DNA of 64,000 nucleotides from assembly GCA_007922225.1 (NCBI GenBank), contig ML679962.1, positions 32,409,563 through 32,473,562 of the forward strand, in the 5' to 3' direction. The position numbers were made by a program, and so were the translations under genes. Of the stretch, positions 33,748-45,634 are shown in pieces (positions within the stretch are counted from its first letter, which is position 1; each line of letters begins with the position of its first letter). The notes under the pieces are model-generated. The model searched no databases. It was not told where the DNA came from and worked only from the letters and a program-made list of their open reading frames with translations. This stretch comes from Emydura subglobosa. Lineage: Eukaryota; Chordata; Testudines; Chelidae.

Positions 33748-33923
33748 TTTTTTCATTTGCCTCTCCCCTCCTGATTTTGTGAGGAAATGTTTTTTAAAAA
33801 AAAACAATCAAACAAACAAAAACAAACAAACAAACAAACAAAAACCCCAGTTTTGATCACCACCACAATGTGGAAGCACTGTTTTGGGGCTTATCCTCTG
33901 TGGGACACAGTGCCCCTGCCGAG
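33748..33923 (-). repeat. Right arm of the long inverted repeat pair
   Basis: Reverse complemented, it begins CTCGGCAGGGGCACTGTG and ends 'ggagaggcaaatgaaaaa', as in 31080-31219. It carries an (AAAC)n microsatellite at about 33796-33845 where the left arm has a T-run. Outside the tract only a few substitutions separate the arms. Confidence 0.85.
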
Positions 33924-34212
33924 AGAGTGCACAGCAGTCAGCAGGAAGGGAGCAGACAGAGAATCAGAGTTTCGGATATTGCACAAGTGTTCTGCAAATG
34001 CTGCCCTTAGCTGGGGTCGTAGCAATTTACGAATTCATAGCACCTTAAGAGTTGACACCAAAAATGGAGAATCCAAATGCTGATAGTAAAACATGCACTG
34101 TGCATCTTCAAAGCTCTGGTTATCTCTGTTTACACAGGGTGCCTTTTGCTGTGGTACAGTCTTGTTATGTGGGTAAATGCCCCAAAAGTATTTTCTCAAA
34201 TGGTGCTGACAT

Positions 34213-34305
34213 ACTTGAGAGACAAGGTGGCTGAGGCACCTCACCCACCTTGTCTCTCTAATATCCTGGGACTGGCATGGCTACAACTACACTGCAAGCT
34301 GACAT
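34213..34305 (+). mobile_element. Interspersed repeat with a 20-bp-arm hairpin
   Basis: GAGAGACAAGGTGGCTGAGG (34217-34236) and CCTCACCCACCTTGTCTCTC (34239-34258) pair at 19 of 20 positions with a 2-base loop. They are followed by 'taatatcctgggactggcatggctacaac', which recurs at 37.05 kb. I recall this as a common turtle and crocodilian repeat. Confidence 0.6.
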
Positions 34306-35415
34306 AGCTGGTTTGAAGAGCACACTTCTCCTTACTAGTATCTCCTGCCTACTTACAACCTTCATTCTCTCTGTCCATTTAATGTTCAGAAAGAGATTGC
34401 TTCCTGTAATACTGCCAAAAGCAGTGTTTTCAGCGGTTGTCTGCTCTGTAATTGCTAATCAAAGCAAGTTAAAGCTGCCTGGGCCAGTGTTCTCTGGAAC
34501 TTGACATTTTAATTTTATTTTTTAAATTGTTTTGTGCATGCATGAGTAGAGATGAGGCAAATGTATGCAGAGAAAACTAGGTTATCTCTGAACATCAGCA
34601 TGGTTTTGTAGTCCATAATTTCGTTGCTATGGGCTTGATTCTACATGTCACTTTCTATCTGATATCAGAATGGAGCAATTTGTATGTTCCCTGGAAGCAG
34701 AATGGGCTTGGAAACTAGACAACTTGAAGATGCAAAAGGGGAGGTATCTATAGCTTTGCAAATTCCATAGGTTGGGTTTCAGATCTAAAAGCAGGGGTCA
34801 CACTAATTTGTATCCCATTTCATGTGAACATGCAAAACTTGAGGCTTGGATACAAGGTTCTGGTTTTGACCAGTCTCTAATAACAAGTCCAAAAAGTCTT
34901 TATCATCCTTCTATTAATACTATGTAGCAAATATAGCTGCACATTAAAGAGAGGTCTTATTGTGAACGTATTGGAAAAGCATCTTTTTCTTTTCCCTCTT
35001 GAGATTCAAAGGCATTTACACATTTATAGTGGAAGTGTTTGATTGAAACTGTTTTTTCATTTCATTTGTAGGCATGCATGCTGTAAAGTAAAGGTGGATC
35101 TAGATTTCTAATCCATATCTAGAAACCTAAATAAGTGGAGGGATCTTCTGAAAGATGGATGCTCCGCACTTCAGATAATATGGTCACTTATTTCAGTGCC
35201 TAAATGTATATTTAGACCCTAACATGAGAGCTCCCATTTTTGAAAGTGTTGAATCCAGTCTAGTACTGGCTTTTGCAGGTGGACATAGCTAATAAGTATT
35301 TGAAGGTATTATTACTGCAGTTGCGTGCCCTTTTGTGACCAAACAAATGCTAATTTGTCTGCCCTAAAGTCTCTGTTTAATTTAGCAGCTGGCCAAACCT
35401 CACCCAAATGCAGAT
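34306..35415. other. No feature recognised
   Basis: Short random frames only. Confidence 0.35.
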
Positions 35416-35830
35416 ACTGTCTTGTGACTGGGACGAGGGTGGTTGTGCCTAGTGGTCAGAGCAGGCATCAGTGGCCAGGCCACTAGAGCTGAGGGTCAGA
35501 CCCAGATTCAGGAGTCAGCCTAGATGTCCAAGCCAAGGGTTAGAGCCTGGTTACCAGGAGTGATAATGGCAGAAGCAGGGCTGGAACAAGGCAGGCACTA
35601 TCGTGGACGAATGGTTTGAGCCGCCACCGAGCTACTATTGGTGCTGCTGCTGGGCTTAAGAGCCAATCTGCTGACTCTTCCAACCAATCAGGTGGCATGG
35701 TCCATCAGACAGCTTACCACAGGCCAGTTGCACTCATGAGGTTGCCTGGAGACTGTCCTTGCTGCAGGCCTGGATTCCTCACAGATACACCGACACGCCC
35801 AGTTCTGCAGCCCTTCCATGAGCATCACTC
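35416..35830. mobile_element. Possible LTR-like interspersed repeat
   Basis: A GC-richer block contains 'gaacaaggcaggcactatc', 'gctgggcttaagagcc', 'aaccaatcaggtgg' and 'gaggttgcctggagactg'. The order recalls turtle LTR-like repeats. The ends are not resolved. The 132-codon frame 35616-36014 starts inside it and is not considered a gene. Confidence 0.3.
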
Positions 35831-36960
35831 TCAATGTAGTCCACAGTTCTGCAGGGTTGAATCTGGATGTTCTTTTCGCATGAACAGTGTGCAGTCAATG
35901 TGCCCTTCCTGTCATGTAGAGAGCCACGGGGGAGAGAAAAAACAGTTTAGTATCTGGAAATCATGTATCTGCGATTTAGGGCAAGAGATGGTCTACTGTG
36001 TTTTTAAGAACTAAAGCAACTGTAGTGGGTTAACGAATTGTTTTAATGATTTCTGCCTGTGCATTTTAGTGTGAGCTAAAAATATGTATCTCAAGTGCCC
36101 AGACCATTATTAGCAGTTAGTTATGCAAAGCTTAATAAAAAGGAAGGAGAGTGATTCACTGCAATAGACGTCTTTCAAAAACAGTCGTTCAGAAAAATGC
36201 ACGCATCAGTGACATTTTAATTTTACCGCAGGCACAAGATCTTCCATGCCATGTATTCAAATGAAGAATCTTCTATCCTATGAAAGACAGCATAAAGGGA
36301 TCATGCCACTCTGCCGGCATTTCCTTTGCATCCTAGTGTTATGTGAATTCTGAGCTCAGGGCTTAGTCCTTTGTTCTACTATTATTTTCTACCAGGAAAA
36401 ATGTATCCGATTGTATGTATAATATGGCACTGCTGAGAAGAAAAACAGTGTTCTTGAAAGCTGATTTCCAGTCACCTGTATCAAATTCATCCCAGGTACA
36501 GCAGAACTGCAACGTAGGAGTGCTCTTTTAGTTTAGCAGCTGAACATGTTCTTTAGGAGATAAAGGCCCAGTTCAGCTCTGGGTTTGATGGATACAGCCC
36601 CTGTATTTGTGAATATTCCTGTGATTTTTATGCCCTCTTACACCAGATCTCAATCTGACCTCTGACTCTATTTAATACCTTCTTCTCAGGGAGTTGTTTG
36701 CACTGTCCATTTAGCATTCAATTCTTACTTTAGCCCCAACCCTCAGCAAGGAGTGCTGCAAACATTACCCCATCTCAGGAGCAACCATTCCCTCCCGGCT
36801 CCTTCCTGGTGTGCAGCCGCTGCCCTTGTTAGAGGGAAGTGCGACCCAAGTTCACACTGCCTTTTGGAAGGGGGCTCTCCAGAACGGGGGGAGCTGCTGG
36901 CTGAAGTCAACACGAGGCTCGGGCAGCCGCTAGTTCTTTAATGTTTGAATAACATTAATT
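35831..36960. other. Unique-looking DNA; possible non-coding element at 36.0-36.25 kb
   Basis: 36010-36240 is dense in A/T homeodomain-like cores and has an octamer-like 'atgcaaag' near 36124. This is appearance only; no conservation data are available. Confidence 0.25.
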
Positions 36961-36964
36961 TACG

Positions 36965-37100
36965 TAGGAGACAAGGTATGAAGTGGCACGTGAAAGCTCG
37001 TGTCTCTCACCAACAGAAATCGGTCTAATGAAAGATCTGACCTCACCCACTCTCTTCTATCCTGGCACCAGCGCGGCTACAACAACGCTACAACTATTAA
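36965..37100 (+). mobile_element. Second copy of the 'gagacaagg...ctacaacaac' repeat
   Basis: 'ggagacaaggtatgaagtgg', 'tgtctctcaccaacagaaat', 'ctcacccactctcttctatc' and 'cagcgcggctacaacaac' follow the order of the repeat at 34.2 kb. This copy retains a middle part (the 'caccaacag' segment) that the 34.2-kb copy has lost. Confidence 0.55.
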
Positions 37101-38975
37101 TTTACGTGTTGCACACAAGCTCTCCATATCTTGAAAAGAACAGCAGCGGGCTCCTTGCTCAAGGAGGGATATTATTTATCACTGGCCCATGCCAGGAGCA
37201 TGTTACCCACTGAAATCCCTGCACCATACCTTACCTGCTGCTCCCCGCCGCATGCATGTCATGGCAAGAAAGGCCTTTGTGGCTGCTTAGAGGAGGCCCT
37301 TTCAATAGCGTACAGAGCATGATAATGCACGGGGCATCAGGGCCCAATTTTGCAGATCCCAGTGAATCTATGCAGTGGACCTATACCTCCACGCCACCCT
37401 TCAGTAACCCTTTCCCCTCCTCTCATAAGACATTGGCTACCCCACCATGGGAAATGATTGCTATGAAAAGTAGGACTAACTTCCCTGGGGGTTTGCACAT
37501 TAAAACACACGGGGGCCTAAAGGACGAGAGCCAGGTATAAAGAGCAACACTCGGTCCCCCTCTCCTCCTGTGTCTGATCTTCCGCTGACACCCAAACCTA
37601 TAGATCCTCAGCTGTGCAAAAGAGTCCTCAGTGCTTGGGAGCTGGGAAGAGCACATGGTATCCCTTTGAATATAGAATTTAGCAGCGCAACATCTGCTCT
37701 TCGTTTCCTCTCTGAAGAGTGGAGGGCAATATACAATCCCCTCTTTGCTCGCTGTTGTAATGAGGAGTTTAAGCAGCGCTGACATTTTAGGAGGTTTATG
37801 CACAGAGATACTGAGCTCTGTGAGTGATGTATGTTTGAACAAGGGACCGCATACAGAATGGACATGCTTACTGGGGCCATTTAGGGACACACAAACAGCA
37901 TATGCATCAGGTCTTGCCCTATTAATGCTCTTAAACTTGTGAAATATGCCACAAAATGTGGACCTAAATGCAAAGCAATTCTAGGAACTGAACCGTGAAA
38001 CTGCTAGGATATAAGCAACGTGGTAAACGCCCATTTTCTGAAGTTCAGTAATGTGAACATTTCCTTCAGATGAGAGGGAAGATTATATTAAGAATAAGTT
38101 GTTATAGTTCTCTAAACAATCATTAATGCTGACCATACAATCAATCCACTGCATGAATCATCATAGCAATAAATACATTTGAAACCCATGAAAAAAAAAA
38201 ATCCCAAACCAGCAGATTAGCTAGTGATGGATTAATTGTCATTCTGCAGCCATAATAAAACTACAAAATTATCTTCCTATCTTTTGAAATAGCGATCATA
38301 GCCTCACTTTATGGACACTTGTTATATGTTTTCTGCCACAACGTTAGGGGTATTAATGAATAACATAAGTATAAAAAGATACTTGTAAATTAAATATATA
38401 AATATGCCAAGCATTGCAATCTGACATGATAATCATTTATTTAATAATTTTGACTTTGGTAGTAATGAAATTCAGAAATAGTTCGAAATAGCAATGCTAA
38501 AACATGCTGGGGAGGTGGGGGGGAAGGGGGGGCGGCAGTGGAAGGGGGAGATACTGAAGTCATCAGGTGTTTAAAAGCTCTGATTGTCAGTTCCAGGGGA
38601 AAAATAGTTCTTGGAGCTCAGAAATAAGACTAGGTGAATGGCAAATCAATATATTTTTGGAAATAATCTTCTTAACTTTTAAATTAAATAATATAGTTAT
38701 ATAACACGTACTTATTTTATGCCTCTCCAATCAAACAGTCCTGAATTTGGACCCACGTGAGTATGAATTTACTGTAAATACAGCCAAATACACTTCTTAA
38801 TGTTAAGTTTCTCATTTTCCAGCCACTGACTAGATCCCCACGGCAACTAGGTAAATAAGTATGGCAGGGTCTATTGTACTTTAGGTTCTTCCATTTTCCA
38901 TGGGAAGTGTAGCATTAACTGGATGCTGCTAGATCCCAGTACTGAGATTGCACCTTAACTCTGGAATTTTCCCCC
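37101..38975. other. No gene; G-rich tract
   Basis: The longest frame in the window (155 codons, 37423-37890, minus) lies here. It overlaps other open frames on both strands and has no recognisable domain, so I do not call it. A G-rich tract at 38509-38548 is listed separately. Confidence 0.35.
38509..38548 (+). repeat. G-rich tract, potential G-quadruplex
   Basis: Runs of 4, 7, 7 and 5 G are separated by short loops (AGGT, AA, then an 11-base loop). The sequence satisfies a relaxed G4 pattern on the plus strand. Confidence 0.6.
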
Positions 38976-38979
38976 AGGT

Positions 38980-39232
38980 CAAATTGGCAGAGACCCTGGG
39001 GTATTTTCACCTTCCTTTGAAGCATTGGTCCTGAGTCACTTGCTTGTTTGAACTAGAGTAAATGGTGGATACTCTGTAACTTGAAGTCTTTAAATCAAGA
39101 TTTGAGGACTTCATTAATTCAGGCAGAGGTTATGGGTCTATTACAGAAATGGGTGGGTGAGGTTATGCGGCCTGTGATGTGCAGGTCAGTTTAGATGATC
39201 ATGATGATCCCTTCTGAGCTTAAAGTCTATGA
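38980..39232 (+). mobile_element. CR1 LINE 3' end (sense)
   Basis: 'ttggcagagaccctgggg', 'cttgaagtctttaaatcaag', 'gaggacttcattaattcag' and 'tagatgatcatgatgatccc' lead to the CR1 terminus 'aaagtctatga'. This is the 3' UTR and tail of a turtle CR1 subfamily. A Harbinger-like MITE begins exactly at the tail. Confidence 0.82.
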
Positions 39233-39529
39233 GGCTTGGTCTACGCTTACCCCGGCGATTCGGCAGCAGTCGACAGGAGTTACACAAACTACGCAGAGAA
39301 CTTGGGTAACTCCAGTAGACTGCTGTGCTTCTCTTCTGTGTGCCGTCTTCACTGCACTGCGCCAATGGGAACCGTGTTCCCGTCGACGCAGCACTATGCC
39401 ACTTGAGGGGGTGGATTAACAGCGTCAACTTCTGGATCGACTGAGCAGGTCTTCACTGACTGCTCAGTCGATCCAGATAAGTTGATCTGACAGTGGCGAC
39501 TTTGCTGCCATCAGTGTAGACGTAGTCCC
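39233..39529 (-). mobile_element. Harbinger-like MITE, 297 bp
   Basis: The left end GGCTTGGTCTACGCTTACC and the reverse complement of the right end GGGACTACGTCTACACTG are imperfect terminal repeats of the family at 22645. Read on the minus strand, the interior ('gaagacctgctcag', 'gttaatccaccccct') aligns with the 22645 copy ('gtagacctgctcaa', 'gtaatccacctcct'). A perfect 17-bp-arm palindrome lies at 39432-39476. The left flank is TGA; the right flank (agc) does not match. Confidence 0.65.
39432..39476. repeat. Perfect 17-bp-arm palindrome inside the MITE
   Basis: CTGGATCGACTGAGCAG and CTGCTCAGTCGATCCAG are exact reverse complements separated by 11 bases. The corresponding palindrome in the 22645 copy shares 'gagcaggtc'. 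Confidence 0.9.
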
Positions 39530-42400
39530 AGCTATGTCTTAACTATGAGCCTTTTTGGCTGTATGGGCATCGCCAACACTGCTTAAATTCCCAAAGCACT
39601 AGCACACTGTCAAATTTGTAGTGGATTATGTGAAGCAAACAGTTTGACTATGCCAAAGTCATGGACAGGAACAGGGCTGGACATATGTGCAAGAGATTAC
39701 ATGGAACACTGCCAAAATTTGTGAAAGTTCATATCGGGAGTCACACTTTGCAGGTCTCTCTAATGGGCCAAGATAAAAGCTGAACGGCTACAACATTTTA
39801 GGAAACTTGTGATCTTGATGTGTTTGCGAACTTTATGCATTGGGATTACTTCTATCAATAACATGTGCAGGCAGGAAGTGAAGAATATCATATCCAATGG
39901 AAGATGAGGGAGAAATGTCAATAGGCTCAGTGTAACCTAAATGACAATTGAGCTAGGACATTGAAATTAACACACTATATTCTTACAAGTGCCACAAGCG
40001 ATGAGGACTATGATTTTACCTGATTTCTGAGAAATAGCACTTCCACTAGCCCGTGTTCCCTACCATCATTCTCTGGCTTTGGTTCAGTGTGGATTTAGAT
40101 GGAAGAGATACCATTTTCTGAAGGTCCAATGCTACCTGCAGTATAAGTGTTTTCCTTAGAGGTTTCTAATCATAGTGCTGTCCTGGCTTCACTCTGCTTA
40201 GTTTGTGAGATTGGACATAGTGGTCATATGATTGAAATGAGTATTATCTAACTTACACTTACTACTCCCCAAAAGTTGTTGCTCTTGGTCCTCCAAACAT
40301 ATGTTCTAGTACAGACCCCTTTATCTGCCTGGAGGGGCTCTGTGTACATGCAAGGTCTGTTCTAGGGAATCTGTTTGCTGGATCCAAAAAAACCCAACCT
40401 CTTCTAGGGTACAACTTTTTTTTTTTTTTTTTGGGGGTGCTTGAAGAGGGCAGTCAAATATATTATGTTTTCATCAAGTACTTTTATTGCAAAAGACCAG
40501 TCTTTCAGCATTATGATAGGTTTATATATGTTGAATAAGATAAGTGTTTAGTTTTACAGCATCAAATCCTACAATGATAAAATAAGAATGAGAAAGAGAA
40601 GAAAAAGAATATGGGAAAATGAATCTGTTCTTGCTTTATACAAGGCTGGTGATTACCTTTTTGGATTAGTTTTGTTTAATCCATGTAGCTATTGATTTGG
40701 TAATAATTTGTGTTGCATCACATAATTAACTGTGGTATACCCTGTATTTTTTCACTTTTTTTATGAGGCTTTGTGAACTAAAACATAGCTGAGTGAACAT
40801 ACATTAGAATAATCTGTCTCTCAAAAGTGTATCAGTAGAAGGCACTATCAGGTGTTTCCTTCATTTACATTGCTTTTTCCCTATGACCTGAGTCTTGTCT
40901 GGTGTGAACAATATAAAATGCAATATCCTTGCAACATAAAAAAAAAGCATATGGATTCTTGCATTAATCCTTTTTTTTTTTTTAAACTTTTGAAACACTG
41001 AATCTAGAATATGTTAACTGAAATACAGGAAATGTGTTTTGTTACAGGAAGTGTGAGTTGGGGGGAGAAGGATAATTTTTTGTATTGATTTAGAGCATAT
41101 TATCAAACAAACGAAGCAATCATGTGGAGTGCTGCAGAAACAATGACTTCAGATATTTATGTTCTCCAGCAGAATTATTTGTTCGAATGCAACATCAAAA
41201 TGATGTATTTTCGCTCACCAATGTATAGTATGGGGTTACCATTAAAAAGGCAGCATTTGACACCCATTGGCATCTCAGATATCATTATTTTTCTTTATAG
41301 GTACTATAGGGAATAATTGATAAACATGTCTGTTGGCAGAAGCTAATTCTTTTATGGTGACCATTGCATAAACTTCCAGAGGACAAGGATGTTTTGGGTT
41401 TACTGTAGTTTGTGTGAGACAACAGCAAACTCAAGGGGGTTGTTGGTTCACATAAACTACAAGACAACTCCAAACTGTTTAAATTTATGAGGTCTTGTTC
41501 TTAATTACTTTGTGAAACACCCTGGGCCAGATTGTGAATCCACACATGCACTCGTAAGTAACTATTAGTGTAGTTAACCCCACTGAATGAAATGGTCACA
41601 TGAATAACTGCTTACCAGTGGCATGAAGGGGCTTGCAACTGAGCCTTTGGGAAGATAAAGGATGACTATAGAGTATAAATGTAAGATATTTTCATTTACT
41701 CTTATTTATATTAATGATATGACGCTTTTCTAATGATGTTTAGTTCCCCTTAGCCTGTGGCTGGCTAGATTTTACTGATTCATATGAGTTGTCTGTAAAA
41801 TAATACATGCCACATTTTCATTCACAGGAGGGTTTTCAAGTGATCACTATTTTATTATAAATCGTAAGTCCCTGGAAATTGTTCTGCCTTTGCTCAGTTT
41901 AATCCACACATGTCATTTCTTATGAATATACCTGCCTGCTGGAAAGGAGTTTGCTGCAAATAGATCTGTAACTGCGATCCAGAGCTCTTCTTTTATTGGT
42001 ATTTATTGGCTCTGTTTATAGTAAGAGTCTTGTTATGAGGACACTTACACATTGCAAATAAAAAGCAGAGGGAAAAGATTAAGAAAAACCTTCAGAGAAC
42101 CAACAAGCTGAACGCAATACAGAGCCACAAAACAAATGAATCTGGAGATCAGATCAAGCTAATAGCCACCACCAGAAAAACCAGCCAAAAGAGGAACCCA
42201 TTTCTAGCAAGCCGGAGAACTGATGGGATGGGCTTCCCAAAATGGTGAAAAATAAGTAAACTGAAATGAATTCTATATGAAACTTGATACCAGGATATGC
42301 TGAGCCTCCAGTAAGGTAAGGTGGTGAAGCACATCAACTTCCATTCACATCAGGAGGAACTCAGCAATATGTGGGATCAAGCCATTGCTAATTCCGGGAG
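39530..42400. other. No gene recognised
   Basis: T-runs lie near 40418-40432 and 40972-40983. A decayed copy of the short palindromic family spans about 41520-41640 ('ggccagattgtgaatcc...gtaagtaac'). Confidence 0.3.
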
Positions 42401-42404
42401 GAAA

Positions 42405-42552
42405 AACACCCAACCGGGTAGGGCACAAGACCAGGGTTCAGGATATGAGTGTTCTTTTCTCCCGTCTGCCACCCTGTGTGACCTTGGTCAATTCATTAAA
42501 TCGACCATTAACCTCAGCTTCCAACGAAGGGAATGCTTCCCTTCCCCATAGT
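42405..42552 (+). mobile_element. Decayed tRNA-derived SINE
   Basis: 'gacc-agggttcaggatatg', 'gtctgccaccctgtgtgacc' and 'ttggtcaattcattaaatc' follow SINE order: B-box region, 'ctctgccac', 'tgtgaccttgggcaagtca'. It is more divergent than the 24.04-kb copy. Confidence 0.5.
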
Positions 42553-44276
42553 GATGTTGATGCTAAATTCCAGTAACAGAAACAGACGCTGGAGCGATGA
42601 AGGTCATGGAAGTGCATAGATAAATAGATTGATGTGTGTCCCATAGGCAGCCATTGAGGCACTCTGGGAGATCTTGGTGTGAGCGAATCCTGCAACTGAG
42701 GATCTTCAAATGAAGTAGCTTTTCCTTCCATCCCAGTACAGACTGACCCTAAGGAACAACAAACTAACAGCCATGGTCACCTGTAGCCATTGGACAGGTA
42801 TGTAGTGTCAAAGATCGTAACTCAGTCATCTAGGATCTAGGTGCATAATTGTCACATAGATAATCTGGGAGCAAAAAGACGCTGTTGAACCACAATGGCA
42901 GCTTTCCAATAGTACAAGCGTATCTGTATTTTTTAATGTCCTAAGGGGTATGAAGATTCCTAGTGCCAGGATAATAAATTGACCTAAAGGCTTGGGCTTT
43001 AACTTGTGAAAACGCTAAAATCGATCCAAAGTCAGCCAGACTTGAAAATCAAAGTACTTATTTTTGCATCTTCATTGGGATTCATTTTATCTATGTACAG
43101 GGCATCATTGTCCATGCCATTTTTAATACCAAAATACTGAAGAATGCTAATTTTCCCTGAAAACTGCAAAGACCTAACGTTACGAAATGCAAATTGAAAA
43201 TGGAGGGAAGCTGATTGCATATGTTGATAGAATAGAGTCCTGACCTTTTATACTTGTAAGAATAGAGCAGAAGACTACATACTTTGTTGCTTCTTTGTCA
43301 TCTGCTTTTTTAATTTTCTCTCGTTTTGTTCCCTCAATACCATTGTTATTTTTTCCACATATGAATCATACTGTTCTGTTTTCAGGAAACTCCATGAAGT
43401 TTAATAAAATGTTCAGTTTTCTCCCCCCAAAAAAAAACTTTTCAAGAAAAATATGTCCACCTAGTTTTGCATGTTGCTCGCATAATATTAGTTTCTCTGC
43501 TTCAGCAGTGAAGTCCCTATAAATGTCATTGCCATAAACAACCATAGCGACTCCATCCCGGATTGTTTTATGCTTTCCAAATGCTTTATTGCCACAAATA
43601 TAAAAAACGGGATAAAATAGAAAAGTGCAGACAAAGTGAAAGTGAAAGTAAAATTGCCCAAGAAGATTGCTGAGAAACCTCAATATCCAGGAAATTTTGT
43701 TTTTCAGACAAGCCCACAATAAATTTTATTTGGAAAGAACAAAATGTCAGTACCTTCTGTGTGTGTATTTAGAAACTAAGGAGTTGGTCCAATAGGACAC
43801 TTTCCACTGATTTCAAAGGGCTTTGGAACAGGCCATTAATTAGATGTTAGACACTGTTCTTCATGTACCAGCCAAGGGGCCCCAGTCCACAAATGGTTTG
43901 GCTATGTTTTCAGCTATAATGGAAGGCACCCAATGTAATGGGTTCAATGTTCTGAATTACGGACTCCTTAGAAATAAGTGTCATTGTAATTTTGCTTAGG
44001 TAAGGACTTCATGACTGGACCCACTAAAGTCCAAATAATACTAACCATTTAAAATAAGCAATGACCATTATGTTTTCATTTGTGGCCTGATGGGCTGATT
44101 ATAGCTATATAAATATATATTTTTGATTGAGTATGTCTCCCTACTTTATATTATTTTTGACTAGTTTACAGTTCTGCACATTGAGTCAGACATGGTATGG
44201 CTACACTTTATCTGGCATTCTGTCCTCATGCTCTTTAATGCAAGATACTGGAATGCAAAGGTAGTGCAACATGTTA
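42553..44276. other. No gene recognised
   Basis: Frame 43366-43719 (117 codons, minus) has no domain I recognise and overlaps a frame on the opposite strand. A short palindromic-family fragment lies at 43780-43835. Confidence 0.3.
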
Positions 44277-44412
44277 AGCCCCAGTCCTGCATAGATTTAC
44301 GCACATGCTTAACTTTTTGTGCATGTGGTTAGTCCTATTAATTTCAATGGCAGTACTCATATGTGTAAAGTTAAGCACGTGCGCCTTTGCAAAATTGGGA
44401 CGTTAGGCCTTA
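44277..44412. mobile_element. Palindromic MITE, ~135 bp
   Basis: The left arm has 'gcacatgcttaacttttt' and the right arm, reverse complemented, has 'gcacgtgcttaactttac'. The outer ends are 'ccccagtcctgca' and (reverse complemented) 'aacgtcccaattttgca'. The centre contains 'cctattaatttcaatggcag', the core shared by the short palindromic repeats elsewhere in the window. It is essentially two long terminal inverted repeats back to back. Confidence 0.65.
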
Positions 44413-45630
44413 AGATCTTCAGGCAGGGATTATCCTAGCACACTGTGGTACTGATCCAGATTGGGACCATTGGGAGCTACCGGGAGCTACACGATAAACT
44501 ATAATACTCAATTCTCTATTAATGGAATGATGATTTTTAGTAAACCTGGAAGTCTGATAGTTTTCAGAAATTACTAATTAACTTTTTGGAAGATAGTGAA
44601 TAATGAATTTAAAGGTCCTTTATCTGGTAAAATGCAAGAACAATGTATTTATTAACTCGTTATTTATTAACTTTCTCATCAGTAAATCTGGCTCTATTTC
44701 CCTTGAATGTTCTAATGAAGGACCCAAACTTCTGATTGTTCTGATTGTTGCAGATCATGTGACTAACATGTAATACAGCAGATGGATTTTAGCTCTTTTC
44801 CTGCTTCAGTGCAAGTGCCATTTTTCTCTGATCAACAAATAGTTTGAACTAACCAAATCTGAGGAAAGAATATCTACAATTATTTTTTCCCCTATTCAAA
44901 ATGAGGATGGATAAAGCCAAACTTTGACAGTTCTTCTACAGTGCGGATCAGAGCCTTATCAGAAACCATAGTATCTGACATCTGAGAGTGATACCTGTCA
45001 ATTACATAGTAGGACATTGTATTCTGATGCATACCTTACAGTTTCATCCCAAAAGGGGGCTAGTGAGGAGAAAGCAATGTTGCCAACATCCCTTTCAGAG
45101 ATTTCTTTCTCAGGTTTGCCTGTGAGATATTGGCCTTTGTTTCTGTTACCAAAGTTGTACAAGGAAATGAGGCACTGTGGGCTTGCTATAGCTTTCTGAC
45201 AAATAAGAATGCAGGGTTTTAATATGTGTCCTCTGATTCTGCTTTTAAAATTTCCAGCATTTTCAGAAGACTTTTGCGGGGGGGAAAGGGGTAAGTAAAG
45301 TGAAGATGATCTTGTACATCAGATTTTTTATGTTCAATTCATTGCTACACTTAGGTGTAGCGAATATAAAACTGGATAATTTTGCTTCTGCTACTAGATG
45401 TAAGAATTAGCAATAAAAAAATGGAATCTGCTATAGGTAGCCCTTCACTTATTGTTATAATCAAACTCTCCTTTGAGTTTGGCCAAACAACCTTTTCTGT
45501 TTGTTGCCTCTCAATACTCCATGTCTCTAAGTATCCCCCATTCTTCATTCAAATGCCATTGATCAGGCAGAAAGAACAAAATCAGGGTAAATGTTATGGG
45601 GAGCTAGGTAAGATTCTTTTTTTTTTTTTT
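44413..45630. other. No gene; T-run at its end
   Basis: Nothing recognisable except a T-run near 45617-45634. Confidence 0.35.
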
Positions 45631-45634
45631 TTTT

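Noticed and set aside
31080..33923. CRISPR or tandem array
   Set aside because: Only two copies, inverted and 2.5 kb apart, in vertebrate DNA.
35616..36014. 132-codon plus-strand frame
   Set aside because: Starts inside an LTR-like repeat and continues into unrelated DNA; no domain.
37423..37890. 155-codon open frame on the minus strand, the longest in the window
   Set aside because: No recognisable domain, overlapped by open frames in other phases and strands, and no splice or promoter context. Length is within chance for 64 kb.
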